From Tamarix chinensis (taxonomy: Eukaryota > Streptophyta > Magnoliopsida > Caryophyllales > Tamaricaceae), in the NCBI GenBank assembly GCA_030549775.1, contig CM060175.1:28625762-28689761 (forward strand): a stretch of DNA of 64,000 nucleotides, in the 5' to 3' direction. Positions 13,600-25,536 of the stretch are shown here, one piece after another. Under the pieces are notes generated by a model that was not told the origin of the DNA, searched no databases, and worked only from the letters and a program-made list of their open reading frames with translations. The stretch's first letter is position 1, and each line of letters starts with the position of its first letter. The position numbers and the translations under genes are program-made.

Positions 13600-15150
13600 C
13601 TAGGGTGCTTATTTTTGGAGATATTTACATTAAGTTTGCTATTCTAATTTCTCTTACTTTATCAAATGTGTAACTTATTTTATAAAATTTTTCAACCTCT
13701 AATCATTAATTTATGAATTACTATAAATCAAATATTCAAACCTTAATATGATGATTGATACCACTTATGTTAAATTTTTTTATTGCACATTTTTCATAAG
13801 TTATTTAGTATTTAATGTCATTAAGGGAGCACAACTTCTCACAAACTTCTCTGACCAATATCTTCATCAGATTTCTTTTTCTCAAATTGTCTTCTATTTT
13901 TGTGCATTTTTTTTACTTTATCGAATGGTTGTTATATATATATATTAAACAATATAAGTAAGGTTTAGTTTGTATAGCACTTTGGTTTGTTATTTTTGTG
14001 TGTTTAGTTTTTCATTCATTTTATTATTGACCAAAGTTGTTAATTGATATGCCAGCTATGCAAAATGTGTGATAGGTTGACTTTAGAATAAAAATAGTTC
14101 AAGTTTAAATTTTTATTTGGAGAAAAATTGGAAAAATTCAATTAGTTTTGGCTTACAGATTTAGTTGAGGTATATGAATTAAAAAATTATAATGTGTTTT
14201 TTTAACATATTTATTACTATTTTTGTTTAAATAATTAATAATAATAATAATCAATAGTTTTGTACTTTTTATTATCAAGATGATATTCTTAATCTAAATA
14301 ATAATATTTATGATAGAAATATTTATTATATTTATTAAAATAATTCATTGCAACTATAAATATAATTGTAATTATACCGGCTTAATATAATAATAACTAC
14401 TGGGGTGTTTAATATAGTAATATTAAGATTGCTATTTTAATTTCTGCCACTTTGTTATACATGTCGTTCATTTTATAAATATTTTCAATCTCTATTCGTT
14501 AATTTAGAAATTGGTATAAATTAATTATTGAAACCTATAATAATTGATACCATTAATGTTATAAATCTTTTTAGTATTTTATTAATTTTTTATTGTGCAA
14601 ACATTTTAAATGTTATTGAATATTTAATACCATCAATGGACCTTAATTTCCAATAGGCTTCTCCAAACTATGTCCTCACCCAAATTATTTTCTTTTTCTC
14701 TTTTTATATACTCTTTTTAACATATTTTTACCATTTTATCCAATTATTAAAAAATATTATTTTATTTGTAAGACGATATGAGTTAGGTTTAGCCACTTAA
14801 TCACTTTTGTTTATCATTTTTGTGTGGTTGGATTGTCATTTATTTTATTATTAACTAAAGTTGTTAACTTATATATTAATTATAGAGCATACATAATTTA
14901 AAATTTAATTATAAAATAATATATACAAGTTTCAATAGTTATGACATTCTAATTTTGTATTTAGCTTGCATTTTCTTTTGTATAATAAATAAATACACTA
15001 TCTTTGCTAAAAGTCATTAGTTACTTTTTTAGTCTATTGACCACTTTAAATAAGTTATTTTATTTTATTTTATTTCAAACTTATTTGTAACTTTTTTTTA
15101 AAAAAAATCATTGTTTTTTTTTCTTTAAGTTTTTTCATTCTCTAAGTTAG
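13600..15150. repeat. Tandem monomers within block B copy 2
   Basis: Two units start near 13603 and 14400. The AAAGTTGTTAA landmarks lie near 14030 and 14856, about 826 bases apart. The first unit retains a segment (about 13760-13870, with GCACATTTTTCATAAGTTATTTAG) that its counterpart in copy 1 has lost. Confidence 0.7.
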
Positions 15151-15155
15151 CTTTT

Positions 15156-17105
15156 TTCATATGACTAGTTTTTTTTTTAATAATCTTATTGGTGAATATA
15201 TATATTTTTAGAGTGTGTGTGTGTGTGTGTGTGTGTATGTTGATACAATTTGCATATTGTTATTCATGCACATGGATCTATTAATATTTTTTGGCTATGT
15301 TTTTTTTTTTAATGTAACTACAGATACTTTTTATATGACCATGATAACTTGTTTTGATTATTATAAGTGTACACTAATTTATAATCTAAGGGAGATAGTT
15401 TTATTATTAGGACAAATCATGGAGTTAAGGATATAAATTGAGAATGTTTAATTTTATTTTCATATTAATAAATATAATAATACATTTATTTATTATAGTA
15501 ATATTTATTATAATAATTGATTAAGATTATAAATAAAATTGTACTTGTAAATTCTGAATCTAAAAATAACTTTGTTGGGTACTTCAAGTTTACTGTTTGG
15601 GTGCTTGTGTGTTGGGTACTTCAAGTTTGCTGTTTTATTTTTCCTTACTTTATCATGCACCTCAATTAATTAATAAATATTTAAACTTGAAATCCTTAAT
15701 TTATAAATTAATTAATGAAACCTTAACACAATGACTAATGCCATTTTTTGTTAACCATTTTAGTAGTGTTTTATTATTTTTATTGCAGATACATTTTATA
15801 ATTTATTTATTATTTTATGTAACATCTATCCTTACGATATTTTTTTTTCATTTTTATATATTTCTCTACTATTTTTTTGCAATATTGTTATTCTTTTATC
15901 TTAAAACTTTATTTTTCGTGTAAGCAAACAACTTGATGACCACTTTTGTTTATTGTTTTTATGTGTTTAGTTTTTCATTTATTTCATTATTAACTAAAGT
16001 TTTTTAACTAAAGTTTTTAACTGATATGTTACCTATGTTATATGCATAATAGGTTACTTAATGACCTAAATAGGTCAAGTTTAAATTTTGATGAAGAGAT
16101 AAAATAGACAAAATTTAATTAGTTTTGTGTTTATTCTTTAGTTGAGGTTTATTGAATTGATAAAGTATAATTATTGATTACATATTATAATTATTTATTA
16201 CATTTTTATTAACATATTAATTTTATTAATTAATAATAACCAAAAATTTTGTAACTATTATTTTATGATAATCTTATTCTTAATAACTGTGTTTATGATA
16301 GCAATATTTAATATAATAATTAATTACAATTCAAAATATAATTCTTATTATATAGTATAGATATAATAATAATTATTGGTGTGATTTTATGTATGTGAGA
16401 TGCACTTAATTTTGCTATTTCAATTTCATTATTTATCATATGTGTCATTTATTTATATATATTGAAATATGTAATTTAAATTAAAACAATTATTGAAATA
16501 TACCATAATTTTTAACCTTTCATTTTGTTTTTTTTTTTAAATTTACCTACATTTTGTAAGTTATTTACTATTTAATATCATAAATAGAGCACGACTCCCA
16601 ACAAGCTTATCTAAAACTATTGTCACCCAATTTATTCTTCTTTTTCTCTATTTATCAACTATTTTCTGCTTTTTATGGTTTTTTTGGCTTGTGTATTGAA
16701 AATCTTAATTTTATGCGTTAGAAAATAAAATTTAGGTTTAATTTCTTGGTCACTTTTGTTTATTGTTTTTGTGTGTTTGGTTTGCCCTTTTACTTCATTA
16801 TTTACTAATATTTTTAACTGATATGTTAACTATGGTACAATTCATAATAGGTTACTTCAAGCCTAAAGGTCAAGCTTAAAATTTGGTGAGGAAAAGAATG
16901 AGACAAATTTAATTAGTATTGAATTTCTAATTTAGTTGAGGTTTATTTAATTGATAAAGTATAATTACTATTTCCATGTTTAAAAATATATTAATTTTAA
17001 ATTTAACAAAAGCCAATATTTATATTATCATTATGATTATCTTAATCATATTAATTATATTTATGATAAGACTATTTATTATAATAATTGATTTCAATTA
17101 TAATA
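15156..17105. repeat. Large repeat block A, copy 2, with tandem monomers
   Basis: This copy matches 1-1932 in the same orientation. It follows block B copy 2 directly, so an order of B then A may be ancestral. It contains monomer units starting near 15600 and 16376. The landmark TTTTTAACTGATATGTTA lies near 16017 and again near 16812, and a local duplication (AACTAAAGTTTTTTAACTAAAG) lies at about 15994. The repeat field ends sharply at 17105. Confidence 0.85.
15213..15236. repeat. (GT)n microsatellite at the B/A boundary
   Basis: Twelve GT units lie where block B copy 2 joins block A copy 2. The matching position in block A copy 1 has about six units, and the position ending block B copy 1 has five units before segment 6831-9785 begins. 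Confidence 0.95.
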
Positions 17106-20007
17106 ACTTCATATGATTATTGAAATCAATTTTAAATGTAGGAATTATAAAGCCAAAAAAAAATTATTGAAAAATAACTTCATATGATGCCTATAAAGCC
17201 ATGGGTCCCATGATAGTCATTTGTTTAAACCCCTTCATGTTGATGTAATCAACTATAAACCCAATCAACTATCATGCAATAGAAACCCTTATCTTTCGAT
17301 TTTTAACCTATTTTACCTAATCTATCATCCAATTGATGTATTTTAATATACAAAGAAAATTTAACACTAGTTCATAAAAATTTAGTATATGGAAAGAAAG
17401 GGCCGAACTCAAAAAGGAATAAGATAAAATTGGAAATGCTATAATTAATGTCAAAAGCCTTATTTGTTAATCAATTTTGCATCAACTACTAATCATTATG
17501 CTAAGACTAGTTATTATAACATGTCACTCACAATTAAGAAAATAAGGGTAGGATATATTCTGTTACGAGATTATATAATTAATGATTCGTTGAAATAGGC
17601 TAATTCTAAATGTTTTAATGTCTACCTGTGGAAGCTCGTGTATAAATTCATTTCTTAGATTTAAACAATCTCTCAATTTAATATCTCTTTAATTAATAAT
17701 ATAGGTTAAGAACACTAGATTCAGTATGAATGAAAAATAACTAACTAGACTCATAACATAATTTGGATTTTACAACTACAAGAATTAATATACAAGATCA
17801 TGATATTTTGCAATTCTAGAGATGTCAATTGAATCTTAAACATTATTAACATAAACCTAGCATTTAATTATAATCTAAATTGGTTAGTTTATCAAAGAAT
17901 TCAAATTCTTAACCATTGATCAATGATAATTTATAACAATTTAACAATTCAATCAAATGCACTTTGAATCTATAATTGAAATTTTTATTTCACATTTAAA
18001 ACCCTAAATCATAGTAAATTCCTGTTATCCATTATGAATTCCACTTTAAAAAATAGCAAAGGGAAGGAAATACAATAAATCACAATGAATAATATTTATC
18101 ATTCAATTATACACTTAAAACAATAATGAACTCAATAATGTAATAAAATAAACAATTGAATAAAGAATAAATAAAGAATACTTTAATTTAATGAAATTGT
18201 AGAAGAGGAAGTATTTGATGCTACTTATTCTTATTAATTCAAAAGTCTTCAATCTTCTACTTTTTTTACAAAAGAAAAGAGAATTTTAAATCAAAATACT
18301 ACATAATAGAAAAATAATGTTTTTTTATGTCATAATGAATGAGAGTGAACTCTATCTTAAAGTTGAATTTAGAATTTAAATGGAAAAGATTGCGTAAAAA
18401 ATTATAATGATAATGAAAGTGCTTATGTCTTATGTCTTGACCTAGATGAAGTTTTAATGCCTAAATAATAAGTGGTGTGTTTCACAAAAAAGGGCCCCCA
18501 TATTTCCCTTATAAGGAATGTTCTCTTCCACAATTCTTCACACGCATTTCTCTTGATAAAAAATTTCCTTAGATAATATTTGTGTCATTGGTTCCTAGTT
18601 CTCCATTGCATTATTGCCTTTGTTCTTCTTTTCTCTTTTTTTTTTCTAGATTTATCCTTTGATTTTATTTTATTTTATTTTTCACATACAAATGTAATCA
18701 AAAGAGAAAAATCACAAAAAAGTTTAAATCTTTCCGAGTATGTACGAAAAATAATCAACATAAGTAGCACCTTATCTTTCAACAATCAATCAAGAGTAGC
18801 AATAATTAAACTAATAGACCCTCATTTTCTGTGTTTTTGAAATCTCACTCTCATATGTTTTATGGAAGGTGTTCACTCCAATTATTTCTCCAATTGATTG
18901 TGCTTAACCATACTTTTGACATCACTCTCAATTTTCCACAATTTAAAGAAGTAAAGAGCATAAGAATGAAGATGTCTTATCTTCTATTTTAATGGTGCTA
19001 GGGTTCTAAGGCAAGAAATAATTTTAGTTTGTAGCTAAACTCTATGAGCTTAAAGGAGTATCTTTTTTCTCTTGTAATTTAAAATTAAAACTCTTCCTCC
19101 TTTTCACTATTTTTCCTTTCCGGTAAGATGGGTCAACGACCGTCTTAACCACTTTAATTCGAAAAAAAACTTTAAGGAAAAGATGTGAACTTTTATTCTT
19201 CCCCTTTTTTTGAATAAGTATTCATACACAAGGGAATGAATTGAAAATATGTATACATAAGTATTCATATCTTCTAAATAACTTAAGCATCCTATTCAAC
19301 TCTTTCATAACATCCTCATGCTTATTTATTTTCTAATAACATCAATCAAATAGTCATGAATCTACAACAATTATTACTTCTCTTCCTATAGAAAAGGTAG
19401 GAAAATATCTAGTGGGCGTAGGCATAGTGTAATAAAGTGTAAAATAAAGGATAACATTTTTCAAGTAGTTTATTTGTATAGTCTTGAAGAGATTTGATGG
19501 AAAATTCGTGTTTAATAAGGTTTGAATTCACACAAGAAGAAAAAATGAATGGATAAATGATGTATCCATTTAATAAGGTTTGAAAGCTTAAATGTTGAAT
19601 ATCTACCTTTTAAACTCTCTTTCACCTTGACATTTTTTATTCAAGAGTACCATTAATCAAGCTAACACTTTTACCTTTTACAAAAACTAGAATCTCAAGT
19701 TTATTCTTTATGAAATTTGGGGTGTAATCAAATCATTAAGATGATGTTGAAAATTTACATTTAAAATGATATGGTCCCAAATCTAGTTTTCTCAAGTGAA
19801 TGAGTTAATTTGATCAAAATTCCTCAAAAAAATAGTTATTTTTTTATTCTTTCTCTTCTTCTCCTTCTCCCTCTCCCTCTCTATTTTTTTTAAAACAATA
19901 AAAGCACAAGCCAATACTAACATCAAGTTAACCACAAAAGATATATATACGAAAACACATATGTTAATCAAGAATGAAAACAAATAATTATGAAAACAAT
20001 TAAGCAA
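17106..20007. other. AT-rich intergenic stretch; nothing recognised
   Basis: No homology to the repeat field or to any mobile-element protein is visible in six frames. A pyrimidine-rich CTT/CTC tract lies at about 19848-19885. Two copies of TTTAATAAGGTTTGAA lie near 19510 and 19568. Short frames (18580-18840 plus, 19792-20028 minus) have Phe/Leu- or Lys/Glu-rich low-complexity products and no recognisable domain. Confidence 0.6.
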
Positions 20008-20468
20008 GAATTTTCCGACCCCCAGCAAATGAAGCCTAAGTACCCTTTTATAGAAGGAAGGGGTCTAACTATTACAACTTTTGAAAAGTAGATAAAAAAT
20101 AATCCACTGAAAGTAAACAGTATAAAGTATATAGTGAATCTTGTCCTAAAAGGTATATAGTAAAAGGTAACAAGTACATGAACAGTAAAAGTAACCTAAG
20201 AAAGTCTAAAGTAATCTACATGTTGTACTTTTGCCGCATATTCCTTTGTCTTTTATCTTTTTCCTTTTCAGTTGCTTTTACTCGTTGCTTTTACCTTTGG
20301 TCAAAAGTGTCTGTCACCAAAAAGTGTCATTGTTGAATCTTTTTGCTTTTTTTTTTACGACGCTTTTGCTTTTGACTCGTCTTTTTGTGCTGGTAGAATA
20401 TTCTTGTCTGCCACTAATGATGTGTGTTGTCGAGTATGCCATTTTCCGTAGATACCAGTATTTAACTA
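20008..20468 (-). promoter_or_regulatory. Caulimovirid intergenic region with TATA box, tract 0
   Basis: This is the minus-strand copy of the sequence that follows ORF2 in the integrated caulimovirid tracts; related copies lie at 25850-26126 (minus) and 30150-30640 (plus). A TATA box (TATAAAAGGG on the minus strand) lies at 20046-20052. Alternating runs related to ACAGTAAAAGGTAA lie upstream of it. By position it would be the pregenomic-RNA promoter. Similarity stops near 20008, just past the presumed transcript start, where host-like AT-rich sequence begins. Confidence 0.75.
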
Positions 20469-21069
20469 TTACTGAATACTCGGGATTATTCCGTAATAGT
20501 CATCTTCATTTTCATCTACATAATCTGGTGTCAGAGCAGATGATGAGGATGAAGACTTCACCTTTTTTTTTTGAGATAGTACTTGGCTGAGGATGGCCAA
20601 GTATTCATTTTCTAATCGGTAGCTGCGAGCTTTGCTGTTATGACCGATTTCTGGGCCAAAAATTTGGTTTGGGATGAACTGGCCTAGATCTGTTTTATTG
20701 TTGAAGCCGTTTTTCTTGCTATGATGCATTTGCAAACTGCTTGATCAGAGACCTTATCAAACATTTGGTACTTTATCCACTATTTAACCTTAAATCTTCT
20801 AACCAAGGCTTGAACTCCTTCAATCTCAAGAATCTCTGAGGTTCATACAAAAACCCAGGGACAGAAAAGTCTAGAGCAGAAATGAAAGATAGGGGCAAAA
20901 ATCTATCATTTTGTGTGGGGTTAAAAAGGGATATGAAGGTGTCTAGGGACTTTGAGACTTGATCGGGAAGTATTTCTGGTATAGATCCGAAATCTTTCCA
21001 CCAGCGGACGAACCAAAAAGGTAGTTTTTTATGGTTAAAATTTGAAAGAAAATTAACCAGGAGTGTGAT
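20469..21069 (-). pseudogene. Caulimovirid (florendovirus-like) ORF2, C-terminal fragment
   Basis: On the minus strand this stretch matches the last 200 or so codons of the ORF2-like frame also found at 26127-27329 (minus) and 28768-30149 (plus). The last 88 codons are open and include a serine run followed by an acidic patch (DENEDDYYG) just before the stop. The upstream part is broken by stops. ORF2 lies downstream of RNase H in florendoviruses and has no assigned function, so I give none. The fragment ends at 21069, exactly where the Athila LTR begins, so the retroelement interrupts it. Caulimovirid origin is firm from the sister copies; the genus is inferred from gene order. Confidence 0.75.
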
Positions 21070-22487
21070 TGATAAGTGTGACTTTTACATCTTATTCCTA
21101 AGGTTTATAATAGTTTTTACCTTTAATTTCAGTTGGAATTCTCCCTTTTTGTTCTTGTTACTGCCTTTGTGTTGTGAAAATTTGAAGGGTCTCAAGCAAA
21201 AAAAAAAATTATGAAGGATGAAAAAAAGAATAAGCTTAAAGGGAGAATAAATGAGAAAAAAGGAGCAAAGAGGAGCAAAAGTTAAAGTGGGAAGAGATTT
21301 AGAGCTAAAATGTAAACTCTAGAATAAAATAAAAGCAAGAATGCATATTTAAAGTATATAGGCCTGAAAGAAGTGAACTTTATACCAGGAAAAGCTCTGA
21401 ATTTGGAGAAGCTTTCAACATCAAAGTTGTAGATCTTTTTAATATCTTTCCAACACATCCAAAAGCAGCTTAATCGAATTTATGATGAAAACGTTATGAT
21501 CAAAATACTCATCATTGCCAAAGCTGACACGGGAAGCCCATCTTTACCAATACCCTAGCGATACACATGGCGGTAATATAAAAAACTCTCATTCTAATAT
21601 CTCGAGGCAGCCTCCACTCCCTCTCTTTTCTCTCTTCTCTATCCTCTTCCCCAATTCATCAAGATGTCTCTTGTAAATTAGAGACGGAGGTTTAAGAAGT
21701 TAAATTTTTGCAAGAATTTGTGAACATCAAGGGTAATATCTAATGATCGTTTCTCTATCTATGGAATCTCTTATTGTTTTTAATATTCTTGCTATGAATT
21801 TGATGGACTAGATCTTGTTCTAAGGTGAAGGGGAATTTCCCCGATCCTAATGTGTTGAATTATTGCATCCTTTTTTTTATTCAATACATAATGTATGTGT
21901 TGTGTTATTGATTGATTGACGGATTTTTGAACCACGGCCTGGTTCTGATTTTTGGTGTGGGAAATACCGGTGAGATCGAGAGATAATCCAGTATTAGACC
22001 CAATAGCACAACGGGAGATTAAATTGTAGGTCGAGAGACAATCGGTTTGACCTCTACAACAATAAAGGAGGAAACTTTATAGACTTTAATGCATTACATT
22101 ATATTAGACTCTAATCTAGAGATAGTTAGGGCCATAGATATGTAATAGGGTGGTTGTGTCTTGAGAAAGCACAACACTTTCTATCCCTGTTGGCATGATT
22201 GATTATGATTGTTGAATTATTTTGTGATGTGATCTTCGATTTCATGTGAGGATTGGGGGCGATGAACCAGAACCTTAGCTCTTCCATTTATTTGAGTCAC
22301 TTGAGTGCTATTGTCCTTTCTTTTTAGCTTATTTAGTTATTTTAGCTTACAATTTATTATTTCATATCATCTCGTAGTATAGACATAGTTAATTTCTATC
22401 ATTGTCCTAGTGGTCATTCACCAATCCTTGTGGGATCGACCTTGACTACTACTCTAACCCCGTGTACTTGCGGGTAGGAACGTGTCA
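21070..22487 (+). repeat. Athila-type 5' LTR
   Basis: It begins TGATAAGTGTG and ends AACGTGTCA, the usual TG...CA form, 1418 bases long. A TATA-like TAATATAAAA lies near 21574, followed by a pyrimidine-rich stretch (CTCCCTCTCTTTTCTC) that suits a transcript leader. Six bases separate its end from the primer site. No second LTR of this family is in the window. Confidence 0.85.
21574..21583 (+). promoter_or_regulatory. Putative TATA box of the Athila LTR
   Basis: TAATATAAAA lies about 910 bases before the LTR end and just upstream of a CT-rich leader-like tract. The call rests on position and sequence only. Confidence 0.45.
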
Positions 22488-22493
22488 AGTTTT

Positions 22494-22511
22494 TGGCGCC
22501 ATTGCTGGGGA
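22494..22511 (+). other. Primer binding site, tRNA-Asp type
   Basis: TGGCGCCATTGCTGGGGA differs by two bases from the Athila consensus site complementary to the 3' end of tRNA-Asp. It lies six bases after the LTR end. Confidence 0.85.
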
Positions 22512-22648
22512 TTGGCAGTGAGTGACATTAGAACTCAAGGAATCTATTGTGATCTAGACATTTATTTTTTTTCTTTTTACATTCTTTTTTTTGTGGTTGA
22601 TTGATCTTGGGTGTAGGAGTTTTTGATTTAGTGCAAGTGCATTAGTGC

Positions 22649-24240
22649 ATGACCCGCGCTATTGGGGGTGATCTAGTGCCACTTGATCTCGAGATTGAGA
22701 GAACCATCTCACATTTATGCAGGTCACATACCACAAACATTGAAATGGAAACCAATACTCCACCCCATGATGGACAAATCCCACCACAAGGGCACATCCT
22801 ACTCCAAGAACAAGCTCCTATCCAAGAGCAAGCTCCCATTCCTAGGTCACTTCAGAACTATGCTACACCAAGCCTTGATGGCTCAACCTCAAGCATACGA
22901 AGACCGGTCATACAAGCTAATAATTTCAAGATCAAGCCTGCCATTATCCAGATGCTATAAACATCAGTTAAATTTGGAGGTAACCTTAATGATGATCCCC
23001 ACTCCCACATTGCTAACTTTGTAGAAATCTATCACACTTTTAAGCTAAATGGTGTTTCTAATGATGCAATTAGGCTTAGATTGTTCCCTTTTTCTTTACG
23101 TGATAAGGCTAAGAGTTGGTTACACTCATTAGCCCCACGGTCTATTACTACTTGGGATGATATGATGAAGTCTTTCCTTTCTAGATATTTTCCACCACCA
23201 AGAACTGCAAAAATTACGGAATGACATCACTACCTTTATGCAAAATGACCTTGAATCACTTTATGATGCATGGGAAAGGTTTAAGGATTTGTTTAGGAAG
23301 TGTCCACATCATAGCTTGCCTATGTGGCTTCAGATGCAAACTTTTTATAATGGTATCTCTACTACTAACAGTTCTATGATAGATGCAGCTGTAGGAGGTA
23401 CCATTATGAACAAGACTCCAGAGTAGGTTTATGAGTTCATTGAGGAGCTAGCTTTGAATTCCCACCAATGGCACTCCGAACGTGCCCCGATACAAAGGAC
23501 TCCAAGAACTCACTCTTTAGATTCAATCACAGCATTAGAGCCTAAGATTGATTTGCTTGCTAAAACATTTGACAAAATTGGCAGTACTTCTTGTATGCAA
23601 ATACAAGCTAATGTACCTATGTGTGAGTTATGTGGTGGATCACACTTAAGCACAGAATGTCAAGTTGGGAATCCCTTCCAACAATCTTATGATCAAGTGA
23701 ACTACATGGGTAATAGTTATGGGAGACCGAACAATCCCTACTCCAATGTGTATAATCCTGGATGGAGAAACCATCCAAACTTCAGTTGGAGAAATGAAGT
23801 TCCTACAAAGCCTCCGGGATTCACACAACAACAACCAACACCTCCAGCCCCTTTACCGCCCCAACAACCTCAATCTTCTTCCCTTAAAGAGATGATGTCC
23901 AAGTTCATCACTCGCACTGAGAGCACCCTTCAAAAACATGATGCTCAAATTCAAGCTCATCTTTAGAAACAAGAAGCCCACCTCCAAAATCAGGATGCAT
24001 CCATCAAGAACCTAGAGGCACAGATTGGACAACTTGCTAATGCCATTTCAGCGAGAGCACCTAACACTTTGCCTAGTGATACAATCATCAACCCCAAAGA
24101 GCAAATCAATGCAATAGCCTTGAGGAGTGGGAAACCACTACCTGAACCATACCCTCAAGAACCCAAGGAAGATAAAGAAAAAGCTCTTGAAGAGACAGTG
24201 CCTGAATCATAACCTGAGACAATCCACACTTCACCTCAAT
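22649..24240 (+). pseudogene. Athila-type gag, broken
   Basis: This encodes a degenerate retroelement capsid protein, which packages element RNA into cytoplasmic particles. The gag core is recognisable from DDPHSHIANFVEIYHTF, IRLRLFPFSLRDKAKSWL and TTWDDMMKSFLSRYFPP (about 22990-23200), then LYDAWERFKDLFRKCPHH (23255-23315). A zinc-knuckle-like CELCGGSHLSTEC lies near 23620. A Pro/Gln-rich tail and a Gln/His-rich segment resembling a coiled coil follow (about 23820-24060). Breaks are a stop near 22957, a frame change near 23220, a stop near 23425 (after KTPE), one near 23965 and one near 24210. The frames at 22649, 23238, 23454 and 24243 are pieces of a single former gene. Confidence 0.9.
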
Positions 24241-24242
24241 AG

Positions 24243-25108
24243 ATGCCGAGTTATGGGAAGTTTCTAAAGGACATAATCACTCACAAGAGGAAACTGGATG
24301 ATTTTGAAACAGTAAGTTTGAATGAGGAATGCTCTGCAATCTTGCAGAACAAACTTCCTCCTAAGCTTAATGATCCAGGAAGTTTCACTATCCCATGTGT
24401 AATTTGGGATTTATTATTCGAGAAGGTATTATGTGATCTTGGTACTAGAATTAATTTGATGCCCTTCTTTGTTTTCAAGCATCTAGGTCTAGGGGAACCA
24501 AAACCCACAAATATGTCCCTTCGTTGGCTGATCGATCAATCAAATATCCTAGGGGAATTATTGAAGATGTTTTAGTTAAAGTGGACAAATTTATCTTCCC
24601 TATTCACTTTGTTGTGCTAGATATGGAGGAAGACCACAAAGTACCCCTAATTCTTGGTAGGCCTTCCTTAGCAACACGACATACTCTTATAGATGTCCAA
24701 GAGGGTAAGCTCATTCTTTGTTTCCAAGGTGAAGAAGTCACTTTTAATGTATTTAAGAGCATGAAATACCCCTTAGATGATAACACTTGCTATTGTATTG
24801 ATATCTTAGATAATGTAATTGATGATTTTTCTCAAGAAAGTATTGTGCATGATCCCCTGGAAAGGTTTTTGGTTCAACAAAGAGAGTGGGTGAATGAAGA
24901 GAAAGAAGAAGAGGTTGTCCACTACTTGAATGCACATCCACCATATGTTCGTCACACTATGGTCCCTTTACAAGGGCTAGAGAGGGCCCAGATTCCAAAA
25001 TTGAAGTCATCTATTGAGGAACCTCCCACACTAGAGCTCAAGCCACTACCTCAGCATTTGAAATATGCATTTCTTGGTCACAATGATACACTTCCTATCA
25101 TCTATTGA
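24243..25108 (+). pseudogene. Athila-type aspartic protease region, frameshifted
   Basis: This region encodes the retroelement protease that would process the polyprotein. It starts in a linker (PSYGKFLKDIITHKRKL) typical of the gag-protease boundary. The active-site region reads LCDLGTRINLMP, and the DLG form is normal for Athila (others have DTG or DSG). A one-base frame change near 24520 separates it from the second half, which has ADRSIKYPRGIIEDVLVKV, FVVLDMEEDHKVPLILGRP and TLIDVQEGKL. The flap and C-terminal motifs are therefore complete but in another frame. A stop follows at 25106, and the RT-proximal linker runs on to 25198, where the element is cut. Confidence 0.9.
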
Positions 25109-25198
25109 AGTCATCTTTGACTAATTTGTAGGAAGAAAAATTGATGAGAGTGCTTAAGGAACTAAAGAAGGCCTTCGAATGGACCATTGCTGATATAA

Positions 25199-25536
25199 AG
25201 GGTTTTGAATCCTACTTGGACTAATCCTAAGAGGATATATTTGAACCCATTCCTTCTATGTTTTTTCATAGATTGTTTTGATAACAATTAAATGGTTTCA
25301 AAAGGTTTGGTTAATTAGATGTCGCATTCTTCTGTTTTGATCACATAATTTGTTTGAAGAATGTTTGAGGTCCTATAGACCATTTCCTTTTGACTCTTTT
25401 GAAGTTTCCAACTATCGATTGATCCTTGAAAATTTTTGAATTCATATTCTTTAGTTGTTTTGTTTTGGTCTCTAAGTTCTAAGGAGTTCTTAGAACTAGA
25501 ACTAGAAGAAGAAGATGACCGAGAAAATAAATTCAT
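25199..25536 (-). pseudogene. Caulimovirid ORF1 N-terminus and start of movement protein, tract 1
   Basis: On the minus strand the frame opens at 25536 with a short leader containing a nine-serine run. It continues into the same N-terminal region as the fuller copy at 34831-35589 (MVYRTSN, then TEECDI). After a stop it is still recognisable up to LGLVQVGFKTL, part of the 30K-superfamily movement-protein core, and is cut at 25199 by the Athila fragment. The 30K proteins enlarge plasmodesmata for cell-to-cell spread; this piece cannot encode one. The serine-rich leader is absent from the tract 2 copy. Confidence 0.8.

Larger units (their letters stand above)
9786..15215. repeat. Large repeat block B, copy 2
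   Basis: This is a direct repeat of 1975-6830 at an offset of roughly 7.7-8.4 kb, the drift being due to indels. It starts beside a CA microsatellite (TACACACCCACACACAC) and ends at a GT microsatellite that leads without a break into block A copy 2. It carries an extra monomer tract (11713-12542) that copy 1 lacks. No coding sequence is supported. Open frames such as 12687-12881 and 13748-13948 cross microsatellites or AT-rich repeat and have no recognisable domain. Confidence 0.85.
21070..25198 (+). mobile_element. Athila-type Ty3/gypsy element, 5' half only
   Basis: The order is 5' LTR (21070-22487), tRNA-Asp primer site (22494-22511), gag, protease, and the linker that normally leads into reverse transcriptase. 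The element stops at 25198 in that linker (WTIADIKG), and the next base belongs to a caulimovirid movement-protein remnant. RT, RNase H, integrase, any envelope-like frame and the 3' LTR are absent. The Athila assignment rests on the Asp-type primer site, the gag sequence style and the DLG protease motif. GTGAT lies just before the LTR and would be the left target duplication, but the right flank is lost. Confidence 0.9.
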
